Origin: Notospermus geniculatus
Lineage: Eukaryota > Nemertea > Pilidiophora > Heteronemertea > Lineidae
Direction of reading: 5' to 3'
NCBI GenBank assembly: GCA_002633025.1
Contig: NMRB01000789.1
Location: 139,026 to 203,025 of the forward strand
Length of the DNA stretch: 64,000 nucleotides
Below are positions 32,440-41,440 of this stretch, one piece after another. The notes under the pieces were generated by a model that was not told where the DNA came from, ran no database searches, and worked only from the letters and a program-made list of their open reading frames with translations. Position numbers and translations under genes: made by a program. How positions within the stretch are numbered: position 1 is the stretch's first letter; each line of letters starts with the position of its first letter.

Positions 32440-32730
32440 TTTTATAAAGTGACTTTTAGCTGATGGTTCCCAGCGAATCAAAAGCGAAAAAATTTGATTT
32501 AGAAATAGAATTTGAAAGGGGACAAATTTTTGGTAAAAATGTAAACAAACTTCTCCAGAATGTCAACAAAAGAAATTTTCGCGCATTCTGATTGGCTGAA
32601 TTTTGTGTTTACAAACACCATCCAAATGTAAACAAAATCCGCTTTTGATTCGCTTAAACCAAATGGAAAATGTATTAAGTTAATGGTACCATTAGCCTAT
32701 AAAGTCACTTTATGAAACAGGTCACAGCAT
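32440..32730. mobile_element. MITE with CTGTTTTATAAAGTGAC ends, carrying AGCGAATC-family sequence
   Basis: The outer inverted ends are CCTGTTTTATAAAGTGACTT and AAAGTCACTTTATGAAACAG. The interior (GCGAATCAAAAGCG … TTGATTCGC, GTGTTTACAAACACC) is homologous to 35093-35273 and 53929-54074, so this is a composite or nested element. Confidence 0.6.
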
Positions 32731-32869
32731 TTTTGCAGTTCCTTGATTAATTCATGATCAATCATCGCACAGCCATGCTATTTCCATAACAAGGCAAATC
32801 ATTTACAACTTTTCCCAAATTATTGGGCAACGACAGAGAAGTAGCTAAACCCAATCAAAAAGAAATTCA

Positions 32870-33000
32870 TTGGAAAGCTCTCAGTGAGTACTTTCCAATA
32901 AATTTTTATGTGACAGGGTTTCTGTACCATCTGGAATACCTTCACATAGGTATTCATTGGAAAGCTCTCACTGAGCACTTTCAAATGAATACCTATGTTA
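32870..33000. repeat. two GTATTCATTGGAAAGCTCTC hairpin units
   Basis: TTCATTGGAAAGCTCTCAGT…ACTTTCCAATAAAT and TATTCATTGGAAAGCTCTCA…ACTTTCAAATGAATA are tandem hairpins; related units at about 31198 and 31594. Confidence 0.65.
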
Positions 33001-33010
33001 TAAGATTTTA

Positions 33011-33070
33011 TTAACTCTGCAACACTCTCTTCGCAGAATCTTTTAATTTTCTGACAGCCACCAAAATGCT
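33011..33070 (-). CDS. probable last exon of the coiled-coil gene
   Basis: On the - strand an acceptor (GTATGCCATTTGCAG) is followed in phase 0 by 19 codons, SILVAVRKLKDSAKRVLQS, and a TAA stop that overlaps an AATAAA signal. The phase matches the 3' end of the exon at 35568-36098, and the lysine/leucine pattern continues a helix. Other small exons could lie between them. As a single short exon it is the least certain part of the model. Confidence 0.4.
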   Translation of the reverse strand, partial: SILVAVRKLKDSAKRVLQS

Positions 33071-33309
33071 CTGCAAATGGCATACCGGTAAAATACATGA
33101 CTGACCCAGTTTATCATGTAGTATAATAATTATTTATTATTATTATCATCATCACCATGGACTTTCAACTGTGAAAGTTACCATGTGCAGAGGACCAAAA
33201 ACAGTATGCTATAAGCATGGACCTACATGATAAACTGGGCCAGCCAGTAGGCCTTATCAAAATAAGGCAACAAGTATATTAGTGATGGGCTCAAAATGAA
33301 AAATATTTC

Positions 33310-33490
33310 CAGCCCAATTACCAACACTGCTAGGCTCAACGGCCCACACTTCCACCTCAACCCATACACTGCTAGGCTCAAAAGCCCATAGTTCTGGCTC
33401 AACCCATACACTGCTAGGCTCAAAAGCCCGTAATTCTGGCTCAACCCATACACTGCTAGGCTCAAAAGCCCATAGTTCTGGCTCAATCCC
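33310..33490. repeat. 42-bp minisatellite, about four units
   Basis: CCCATACACTGCTAGGCTCA, then AAAGCCCATAGTTCTGGCTCAA. The 14-residue repeated peptide on the - strand is a consequence of the 42-bp period being divisible by three. Confidence 0.9.
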
Positions 33491-33499
33491 TACACTACT

Positions 33500-34148
33500 G
33501 GCTCAAGTCAAACACTTCCAGCTCAATTTTGAAATTGAGACTTCGTCAACTGCATATCCTGCATACATTATGATATTGAGAATATCATGCACAAATTATG
33601 ATAATGAGCACAATTTTTTTCATAGACCTTATAATGGCGTATTTGGCACTTGGCTTTAACTCAGTATTTTTTAAACTCGACACCATTCAATTGTTATTGT
33701 TAATGTTAGACTATAAACATCACTAGTTTGTTAATTTTGTGAATTCTACGACTAACCTACTCACTCTCTATACCACTATTTACATATATACACATACGAC
33801 GATAAATGCCCAACAACCATATAAGATCACATGACCTTCCTTCATCAAACCATCCCGGATGAACTGTCAGACCAATTCATCCCCAACTGCAAATAATCCG
33901 TTACTACATTTTCAATTTGTTATCAATATTAATTAATTATACACCATACGGTTTTACACGTCATCACAATATCAATTATCTAATTCATCTAATTAATATT
34001 TAATTTTATCAATATGTCATTCATGCTTAATTAATTAATTATACATGTTGTCAGGTCTAACATCCGTCAAAAATGGTGTACCACTCTGAGTTGGCTGTCC
34101 TGCCAACCAACCCCAAACTTCCAGACCTTACCCCACATTTACACCCTC
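33500..34148. other. AT-rich, no gene seen
   Basis: Contains TTAATTAATTA-rich patches at 33925-34045. No repeats with clear ends or coding signs. It lies inside the proposed last intron of the coiled-coil gene. Confidence 0.4.
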
Positions 34149-34361
34149 TTAAGTCATCTGCCCCCAGGTTTGAGCAGACGGTATCTTCTGTTGATGTTTT
34201 CTAAAATCCTCGGAAATGAATTGTAAAAAATTTGAAGAAAGATTCTTCAGATGGTTGACAGGAACAACCTTTCTTCAAATACTTTTCAATCAGTACGACA
34301 GGATGTGAGAAAACTTCGACAGAAGATACCGTCTGCTGGACTCTGGGGGCAGATGAGTTAA
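34149..34361. mobile_element. TTAA-flanked MITE (CTCATCTGCCCC family), copy 2
   Basis: TTAA at 34149-34152 and 34358-34361; ends GTCATCTGCCCCCAG / CTGGGGGCAGATGAG. It is inverted relative to 29717-29920. A partial third copy is at about 36590-36690 (CTTCAGATGGTTGATAGGAA). Confidence 0.85.
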
Positions 34362-35092
34362 GTCCATTCCAATGTTTTTTCTCCTCGTCTGCCTTCTCCA
34401 GTCACCGGTTTCCTCCTACTCTTTTTTTATTGATTTTGTTATCAAACTGTTAATCTCCGGACTCCCGAAGTACCCATGGTCTTCCGAGAAATCCGAGCCG
34501 CTGGGGAAGCGCCGTTTCATTGCACGATTTTTTGGCTGAAAGTAAAAAACATTTTGTTGATGAAGCAAACGCGGGAAAACACAATAGTATCACCAAGATG
34601 ACGCAGTGGAAAGATCTTTGGAACCTTTTCCTTCTCTGCCATTTTGGCCTTCCTCAAAGCAGTGCACAACTCAGGTTTTACCTGACTTACACCAGACGCG
34701 GGATTTCTTCCAAAAAGCCTAGTTCATACTTCGATGCAAGACCACTGACGTCTGACGGGCAATCAAATCTGGACAGCGACTTTGCAGAACTGTCCAGCGT
34801 ACCGGTACCCGTTATGAAATGACTCAAGTAAGTACAGCCTTGCGATTGGACGCCGACCAAATCACACGACGTGGGTCAGCATCGAACACGATATCATGCA
34901 TAGGTCACCGGCGATGGTCGTGCCCCGAAGTATGAATCAGGCTTAATGCGGATGGTAAATTCTCCAGCCGGCTACCAACAAGGATCAGCCCTTTCCCAAA
35001 GATCTACAAGGATTCAAAAGGTTTTGCCTCCAAGTTGGGAGTTGCCCTTTTTTTATAATCTACTTATAAATCTCTGGTTCACTTAAAGCGAA

Positions 35093-35273
35093 TCGATAGC
35101 GGATTTTGCTTACATTTGGCTGGTGTTTGTAAACACAAAATTCAGCCAATCAAAATGCACGAAAATTTCTTTGTTGACATTCTGGAGAAGTTTGTTTACA
35201 TTTTTTCCTGAAAATTCGTCCCCTTTCAAATTCTATTTCTAAATCAATTTTTTTCGCTTTCGATTCGCTTTAA
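35093..35273. mobile_element. TTAA-flanked MITE (AGCGAATCGA family)
   Basis: TTAA plus AGCGAATCGATAGCG at the left and the inverted AGCGAATCGAAAGCG plus TTAA at the right. The interior CAGCCAATCAAAATGC and TTTGTTTACATTTT are shared with 32440-32730 and 53929-54074. Confidence 0.8.
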
Positions 35274-35567
35274 TGTGACTTGCATGTTTTCTACTGTAGT
35301 TCTGTGTTGAGATGTAGTATTGTCCCGGGGGGGGGTCACTCCCCATAAAGTGTGTTGCACATCAGTGTACTCCACTGTTTTCATAAGCCCCTTTCAGCTG
35401 GTAACAGCAATTTTGAATCCCCACTCCTTTTGGCTGGGTACTTTTCAATCCTCACCCCCTGAAGCTGGGTACTCAGCAATCCCCCTGGGTAATTTGAAAG
35501 ACGTTTCAAATTGGGGGCTAAGTGAATCAAGGGCAAGTCTCCTTGCTGAAAAATGACAAACACATAC

Positions 35568-36098
35568 CTCCTTTGCCCTTTCTTGGGAAAACTGCAGAAT
35601 GAAAGCCTGTACAGCTTCCTGTGTTTCGTGTAGGTTCACATCTGGTAGGTTGACCATGTGGGCCTCGATCGAGGCAGAGTGCGACGAAAACGTCTCATTC
35701 GTCGCAGTGTTGACAACTCTCTCGACGCCCTTCAGCATATCCCGGAGACCCAGCCTCGATCGTGACATCCCCATGCTTTTTAACAGCTGGACGAGATTCT
35801 GGTCCAAATCCCACAACATCTGGATGACTTTCTGCAGCACTGCGAGCTTTTTCTCAAGGGCTTCGTTTTTCATTACCAAATCATTCCCAACGCCGAGCTG
35901 GCGAACAAGCATAGAGATAGAATCATCTCTATCTTTCACGATCTTATGAAGATCTTCCATTTTGGCCTTTATCTTATTAATTTCAGCCTCCTTTTCTAGG
36001 AGGGCTGCTTGCTGCTCCTGAACCCGATTCGTCTCAATGTCTTGTAAACGGGCTGAAACGTGTTGAAGGTCAGTTGTGAGTTTGGCATTTGCCTCTCT
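35568..36098 (-). CDS. main coiled-coil exon
   Basis: The 531-nt exon (177 codons, phase 0 at both ends) lies between an acceptor (CATTCTCTTTCAG) and a donor (AAGGAG then GTATGT). The first ~70 residues are strongly helical and charged (REANAKLTTDLQHVSARLQD…LLEKEAEINKIKAKMED). Then follow a leucine/glutamine-rich helix and a less charged segment (…LVQLLKSMGMSRSRLGLRD…), ending QERAKE. No catalytic motif. A structural or scaffold role (centrosome, cilium, Golgi) is plausible but unproven, and I do not recognise the family. It is the longest well-supported exon in the window. Confidence 0.75.
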
Positions 36099-36135
36099 CT
36101 GAAAGAGAATGAAGATAGTACAGTTGTAAGTTTCG

Positions 36136-36487
36136 TTAAAGGAGTTCTACGTCCAAGTTGTAAACTAAACCAGTTTGTTTACAAACAGTGGTCGGCAAAC
36201 TAGTTTTATTCCTTCGTGAGGGTGGCAGCACTAGTTGCGCCCCGTGCTCGTTAGACTGGTACCCGGTCCAATGCAACCCCCCTCTCACTCGACCACTCAC
36301 TGGTTCTCTATCCACGCTGTGCTGCCACCTATTATCGGTGATATGTACTGAAGTGAATATCTAGTCTCGCGCAGCCAACCGTTTCGTTCTGCAGGTACTG
36401 CGACACAAACGTTCGATCCTCAGATTCGGCTGGGTGACCGAGACTAGTGAATATCGTGTTTACAACTTGGACGTCCAGCTCCTTTAA
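36136..36487. mobile_element. TTAA-flanked MITE (AAGGAGTT family), intronic copy
   Basis: TTAAAGGAGTTCTACGTCCA at the left and the inverted GGACGTCCAGCTCCTTTAA at the right. The interior shares TTTATTCCTTCGTG, CTGGTTCTCTATCCACG and GGTGATATGTACTGA with 58417-58663. It lies in an intron of the coiled-coil gene and includes an extra ~100 bp around 36362-36440. Confidence 0.8.
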
Positions 36488-36700
36488 GATGGCGTGGAAG
36501 GGATTTATGGCAGCGAAAGTTCTCAATCTCGTCCACATTCTATCGATTGATACTTTCTAAAGCCACACTGTATTGAAATCGGAAGAAATATTCTTCAGAT
36601 GGTTGATAGGAACAACCTTTCTTCAAATATTTTTCAATCAATAATGTAGGCTGCCGGAAACCTTGACAGAAGATGTCATCTTCTGGAGACGCATTTTGAA

Positions 36701-36937
36701 TAGACGATATCACTCCAAAAGAGCGCAGCACCTTACGGGTTATCAGCGTCATGACGTCCCGCACGTCATTCTGAATGTCAGGACGCGACTCGAAAAAATC
36801 CGGTTGTTTCAGCGATCATGACGTCGTGACACAATCTGATTTTTTTCGTCTCACCTCAAGACATCATGAAATGACGTGCAGGACGTCATGACGCTGACCC
36901 CGTAAGGTGCTGCGCTCATTTGGGGTGATATCGTCTA
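36701..36937. mobile_element. MITE with ~70-bp inverted ends and TA target, copy 1
   Basis: TA then GACGATATCACTCCAAAAGA at the left, inverted at the right. Both arms contain GTAAGGTGCTGCGCTC and CGTCATGACG. A partial copy at about 48742-48915 matches the right half. Intronic. Confidence 0.8.
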
Positions 36938-36945
36938 TTGCTTAC

Positions 36946-37064
36946 CAATTGGTTCCATAGATGCTGGTGTTCACTCGGCTCTTCAGCTTCCAACTTAACA
37001 TTCCGCAAGGTGTCGTTTTCTTCCCTCAATTCTTTAATTCTTTCCCGCTTGTTGTCTAGGTGAC
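36946..37064 (-). CDS. coiled-coil exon
   Basis: The 119-nt exon starts with two bases that complete a glycine codon from the preceding exon (G + GT) and ends in phase 0. Acceptor TTGATTTCAG, donor CAATTG then GTAAGC. It reads HLDNKRERIKELREENDTLR and continues to …HQHLWNQL, a heptad-rich helix. Both junctions fit their neighbours (38540-38723 and 35568-36098). Confidence 0.75.
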
Positions 37065-37110
37065 CTGAAATCAATCAACAGATCATACTTTTTATAGAGG
37101 TTTCACACGT

Positions 37111-37350
37111 GACGTCGCAGTGAACGACAAATTGGTTGTCCGGGCGCCCGGGACAACTGATTTTCCCAAACGGACAAGCCATTTCCTCCAATCAGTTGTC
37201 CATGGACAACTGCCCTGAGAGTGAGAGCAACTTTATCATGAAATGCTTAACATCTAGGCCTACGGGCAATCAACGTTTGATGCGGACAACCAAATTCTGG
37301 AATTCAGGTTGTCCATGGACAACCAGCCAAAAAAACGATTTGTCGTTCTC
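37111..37350. mobile_element. MITE with CAGTGAACGACAAAT ends (intronic)
   Basis: CGCAGTGAACGACAAAT / (A)TTTGTCGTTCTCTGCG at the ends and several GGTTGTCC…GGACAACC inverted motifs inside (TTGTCCATGGACAAC occurs twice). Confidence 0.7.
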
Positions 37351-37399
37351 TGCGTCGTAAGGCCACATTGGCCGTCAAATGGCAAACTTTGCTGCCGTT

Positions 37400-37760
37400 C
37401 AAGGCCACATGCTACGGCCAAAGAACGGTGCAAAATCTAATGGGAAAGACGTAGGCCATGTCTCCACGTCATTATGGTCGATGTCATGGTGGGCAGTGCT
37501 TCACTATGACGTCACATTTCGTTATATCGTACCTCAAGGTAAAATCCTTGAATTTGATTGGCCGATACGCATCACGTGGCCGTGTAACATTTGTTACCCG
37601 GCATAATGTCACATGGATGGGCGTGGCTAAATACAGCAAAACAAAATGGCTACTGTTTTTTTCATCTGACCGCTTGAAATGTTTGAATTCAGATATCAGG
37701 CACTCGAACTCAGATCGAATCATATTTTGGTGTGGATTGGCTTAGTATCGGCGTATATGG
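37400..37760. other. no gene seen (intron of the coiled-coil gene)
   Basis: ORFs on both strands (37379-37745) lack splice signals in the required phase. No repeat ends found. Confidence 0.4.
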
Positions 37761-37763
37761 CCC

Positions 37764-37880
37764 CCTTACATGTCGGGCGACAGGCCGAAATGTCACCCCT
37801 CGAAAAAACATTGACCTCGGCCGAAGCGGCCTCGGTCAATAATGTTTACTCGGGGTGACATTTCGGTCTGTCCCCCTTCA
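37764..37880. mobile_element. palindromic MITE
   Basis: GACAGGCCGAAATGTCACCC … GGGTGACATTTCGGTCTGTC with ATTGACC/GGTCAAT and GAGGCC inside; CATGTCGGGC/…CATGGCGGGC flank it. Confidence 0.75.
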
Positions 37881-38302
37881 TGGCGGGCACCATTTTCTTA
37901 TGTCCTAGGACAGCTACCTTGTGGTGGCCTCTGATGGCAGGAAAGTCACCCACTGACCACGTGTTTCCTGAAGAAACGTCACGATAACGCAATGACATTG
38001 TGCTGTCTCGTCACGTCAGGCGTGATGCCAATCCACGTGTAGCACCCTATGGGCGACATCCCTGCCGTTAGAGCTGCCTGTTAGCGGTCCTAGAACGTCA
38101 CAAAATTTGACGTCAAATGCGTGAGCCACGGCGCCCACATCATTATGGACGTTGTGGCATGCATTTCTGCCTTGCGACGTCAAATTTCATGACGTTTACC
38201 GCTAACTCGTAGTGGCCTCTGATGGCAGGAAACGTCCCCATTGGCACCAGTTTGCGTCATTTTGACATCCAGTCACATGACTTGATGATGTCAGTGGGAT
38301 TT

Positions 38303-38429
38303 GGGACCATACTTTTAGTATGTACGTACGCAGAGGGGGCCAATGGCCCAGCGTATGCCTGCGTACAGGGGGGGAGGGGGGGGTGCCGAAAATCGGGAAA
38401 ACGTGCGTACGTACTAAAAGTATGGTCCC
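38303..38429. mobile_element. 127-bp MITE, ends GGGACCATACTTTTAGTA
   Basis: GGGACCATACTTTTAGTATG at the left; the inverted GGGACCATACTTTTAGTACG at the right; arms continue TACGTACGCA. The interior has G-runs. Confidence 0.85.
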
Positions 38430-38539
38430 TTTCTCAATAATTTCCACTAGTTCTTCCCAGTCGCCCGGTAGCTCAATGGCGACAAGTTTTACCCAGCTGC
38501 AAGAGCAATGTATGACTGACTCTAGAGTTTAGGACATAC

Positions 38540-38723
38540 CTCTCAGTTCCTCGACAGTTTTTAGTAATTTGTCCCTTTCTTCGCGTAATGCGTCCCTCTC
38601 TTTTACTGAATTTTTTTCCGCCTCTTTGCATGTTTCCAGCTCCTTAGCCAGCTGCTTGTTGATCTTGATATTTCTAACGTCACGGTCAACGAGGACCTGG
38701 TACGATTTCTCGTACTTCATGTT
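38540..38723 (-). CDS. coiled-coil exon
   Basis: The 184-nt exon begins in phase 0 after TTCCTATTTGCAG and ends with one base (G) before GTATGTCC; that base joins GT of the next exon to give glycine. It reads NMKYEKSYQVLVDRDVRN, then a Lys/Glu-rich helix (…LAKELETCKEAEKNSVKERD…LLKTVEELR). Strong heptad pattern. Confidence 0.75.
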
Positions 38724-38756
38724 CTGCAAATAGGAATAAGACATTTCAGGAACAAT

Positions 38757-38840
38757 AAGGAAATTGTTGTATAACAATAAAGGAAATTGTTGTATAACAA
38801 TAAAGGAAATTGTTGTATAACAATAAAGGAAATTGTTGTA
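38757..38840. repeat. 23-bp tandem repeat, about 3.6 units
   Basis: AAAGGAAATTGTTGTATAAC plus AAT, repeated nearly without change, just upstream of the exon at 38540-38723 on the - strand. Confidence 0.9.
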
Positions 38841-38937
38841 TTGTACACGCTGGGCACCAATCACGCTCTCCATTTATTAGTTCCTTGCTTTGAGCCCAAT
38901 GCACCAACCACTAGGCCAATAAGGGAAATCCTCAGGG

Positions 38938-39227
38938 CGTATTCGAATCCTCGTTCTTCACCACACTCGTGCTGACCTAGTTCATGTAGTTCTTCACTCA
39001 ACTCGAGAATGGGAGTCTCGGTTGCCGAGAACGCAACCGCGTCGGGCCAAGAACAGTGTTTTCCTCACTCCCCATTCAGCGGAGGATGGAGAAAAACTCG
39101 TTCTTGGCCCGACTCAAGTTGCGTTCTCGGCATTCGAGCCTGCCGTTCTTGAGTTGAGTCAACATCTACATGAACCACACATGTAGGTCAGCACGAGTGT
39201 GGTCAAGAATGAGGATTCGAATACCCA
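38938..39227. mobile_element. 290-bp palindromic element with ~125-bp arms
   Basis: GTATTCGAATCCTCGTTCTT … and, inverted, GTATTCGAATCCTCATTCTT; both arms contain CCACACTCGTGCTGACCTA and GGGCCAAGAAC. Intronic. A tRNA A-box-like TGGCCTAGTGGTTGG (- strand, ~38903-38917) lies next to it. Confidence 0.8.
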
Positions 39228-39431
39228 CAGAATGTCTGGGGGTTAAGCCGTACTATAAAGTAGCTGCAAGGGGTTCAATGCACGCTTATTTATAACATTT
39301 TATCCCGACAGGTCGGCGCCGCAAGCGATTGTACCGAAGACGTAAAAAACTGAGGAAGGCAACGCAAGAACATCACATCATGACATCCTTGGCGCAGCAC
39401 AACAAGGACAAAATGTCGTATCACAGCTTAC

Positions 39432-39498
39432 CTTTTCTATGCATGATGCTAGAGTCTTCTCCAAACTTATTTCTCGTGGGGTTCTGCCTGTCTTGTCA
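39432..39498 (-). CDS. small exon of the coiled-coil gene
   Basis: The 67-nt exon lies between GATTTGTTGCAG and GAAAAG-GTAAGC. It begins with one base (T) that completes a serine codon with AG from the exon at 40128 and ends in phase 0. It reads DKTGRTPREISLEKTLASC, then IEK. The phase agreement on both sides is the main support. Confidence 0.65.
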
Positions 39499-39608
39499 CT
39501 GCAACAAATCATACAATTTCGGCATTATCAAATGTAAATCTCTTTCTGAATGAACATCGTTGGTGTTTGCAGGTTTTCTGATTTAGGACTGACTTCAAAT
39601 ACTTTTGG

Positions 39609-39820
39609 TATAGAGGAATCCCACTGACGTCATCAAGTCATGTGACTGGGCGTCAAAATGACGCAAACTGGCATCAATAGGGTGCTACACGTGGCTTGAC
39701 GTTCCACCCGACACGACGAGACACAACACGAAATAACGTCATCGTGACGTTCCTTCAGGAAACAGTGGTCAATTTGACGGCCAACGCGACCTTGACGACG
39801 TCACGTGGGAAACCTCTATA
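39609..39820. mobile_element. CRE-rich MITE (TATAGAGG ends), copy 2
   Basis: Near-identical to 31282-31502 with two short deletions, TA-type flanks, and intronic. Confidence 0.85.
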
Positions 39821-39868
39821 GGTATTCGAATACAGAAGCGGCACATTTTGCTTTAATGAAAGGCTGAA

Positions 39869-40056
39869 TACTGTAAACCGTGAAATGTTCGCGGCGCTAA
39901 ATGTTCGCGATTGTTGGGGTCTACGAATTCGCGAAGAATAATTTTTCGCGATTGGAACCCTTAAGCTTCATAAAACCTCAAGAACCAATGATTTTCGCGC
40001 GTTTTGACCCTCGTGCGCGAAAATAAAACGCACGCGAAAATTTCACGGTTTACAGT
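39869..40056. mobile_element. Tc1/mariner-type MITE, ends CTGTAAACCGTGAAA
   Basis: TACTGTAAACCGTGAAA is mirrored by TTTCACGGTTTACAGTA, with TA target. The interior carries repeated GTTCGCG / TTTTCGCG motifs. Confidence 0.85.
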
Positions 40057-40127
40057 ATTCCCTCTGTTCCAGACAGATCTGCCACAGTGCTGGCAATCAT
40101 AGACGTAACCAAGCATCAGCAACTTAC

Positions 40128-40366
40128 CTATGTTTCGGATCTGACTGAACCTTCGGCTGCGATTGGTGTAAAACTTTATTTTCAGCACTCTTCACCTCAT
40201 CCTTTGGGTGTGTACTGCGTGAAGCTGTTTTTTTGGGACTCGTCATATTTGTTGATTCTTTCTCCTCTGCAGACTGCGCTGACCCACTTTTCTTCTTTGG
40301 ACTGACGCGTACCCCTGCCACCAGCGAGAACGAATTATTCCGTGCCACGGACGAAGGATGCATGAC
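40128..40366 (-). CDS. first coding exon of the coiled-coil gene
   Basis: On the - strand an acceptor (TGTATTCTATTTAG) is followed by GTC and then ATG at 40363-40361. 78 codons follow plus AG at the donor (CATAG then GTAAGT), which pairs with T of the next exon to make serine. The peptide starts MHPSSVARNNSFSLVAGVRV and continues as a low-complexity basic/serine region (SPKKKSGSAQSAEEKES…), likely a disordered head before the coiled coil. The acceptor just before ATG implies an upstream untranslated exon. Confidence 0.7.
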
Positions 40367-40680
40367 CTAAATAGAATACAAAATAAATCTAAATAATTTC
40401 AAGTTGCCCACCCTCTGGCTCTCTCAAAATTAATTCTGCTGCAGTTAGCCATGTAGCAGTGAGCAGGGCGGTTTTCAGAGGCACTGGGGATAATTAACAT
40501 GCCATGTATTGTTAAACCATCGAAGTCATGTGGAACCATAGATTTTGACTGGTCATCGACAAAACTTGAATAATTTTGGACATTCCCAACGAAACTTTTA
40601 AAACACGGGGCAGAAATTACGATGCCCCCGCCCCTGCATCATGCACAGACATTTTAAATTGATGCCCCCTCATTGTATAA

Positions 40681-40988
40681 GTACCGTAAATTTCGGGCTA
40701 TAAGGCGCGGCTTTTTTCTTTAAAGAGGGGTCTAAAATTGGGGGTGCGCCTTATAGGGTGGTGCGCCTTTATATCTGTGGCTTGAGTCCAACAATTTGAT
40801 CAGAAGTGTCAAGACACTGACGAACCCAAGCATTCAAGCATGCATGGATGATGCACTGAAGCATTCACTGACGAAACTGCGCCTTATACGCCGATGCGTC
40901 TGATGTATGGATTTTGTCAAACATTTTGGATGAAATTAGGGGGTGCGCCTTATAGTCAGACTGCGCCCTATAGTCGCGAAAATACGAT
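40681..40988. mobile_element. DNA element with repeated GCGCCTTATA motifs
   Basis: The imperfect inverted ends are CCGTAAATTTCGGGCTATAA and CGTATTTTCGCGACTATAGG. GCGCCTTATA-type motifs recur about six times, near both ends and inside. ORFs at 40865-41107 cross the right end. Confidence 0.7.
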
Positions 40989-41302
40989 TCGCCAGTACAA
41001 GTTTCCCCGTAGAGAAACTTCACCCACATGCAGAGATGGCACAACGATCTTAGAGTCTCCCCTTCCAAATCCATGGATTTCGCTACGCTGAAATTTTCTT
41101 TAGCCACAGATGGAAATGCATTGGATCGCTCTGAATTTCTTTAGCCACTGATGTGAATTTTCATCATTTTCCTGGTCGTTTTCAAAGATTTCTATCCATT
41201 TTGGGTCATGGCTAATGCTGGCGCAATCCCTGCAAATCAGGCTTACTCCCCGTGACACAGTTCCTAGCATTCCCAAATATTTATGAAATCTGGAGGACTT
41301 AC

Positions 41303-41440
41303 TGTAAATCAGCTCCTGTCCGTGCGACGATTTCCCGTGCCGATGGTGTAAGCTGTAACAGACAGTCAATCCCAATTTCTTGCGACGTCGATGATTTTTA
41401 AAAATCGGAACTGCCAAGTAGAGAATCAGAATAGGCACTT
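41303..41440 (-). other. possible untranslated first exon of the coiled-coil gene
   Basis: A strong donor on the - strand (GATTTACA then GTAAGTCC, exon side ending at 41303) lies about 0.9 kb upstream of the first coding exon. Its 5' end is not determinable. The ORF here (41100-41438) runs through the donor, which argues against it being coding. Confidence 0.2.

Noticed and set aside
33223-33486. Repeated peptide SQNYGLLSLAVYGL on the - strand
   Set aside because: It follows from a 42-bp minisatellite whose period is divisible by three.
34520-34822. 100-aa + strand ORF (MHDFLAESKKHFVDE…)
   Set aside because: Plausible composition, but it lies within the proposed last intron of the coiled-coil gene on the other strand, lacks splice sites and matches no family I know.
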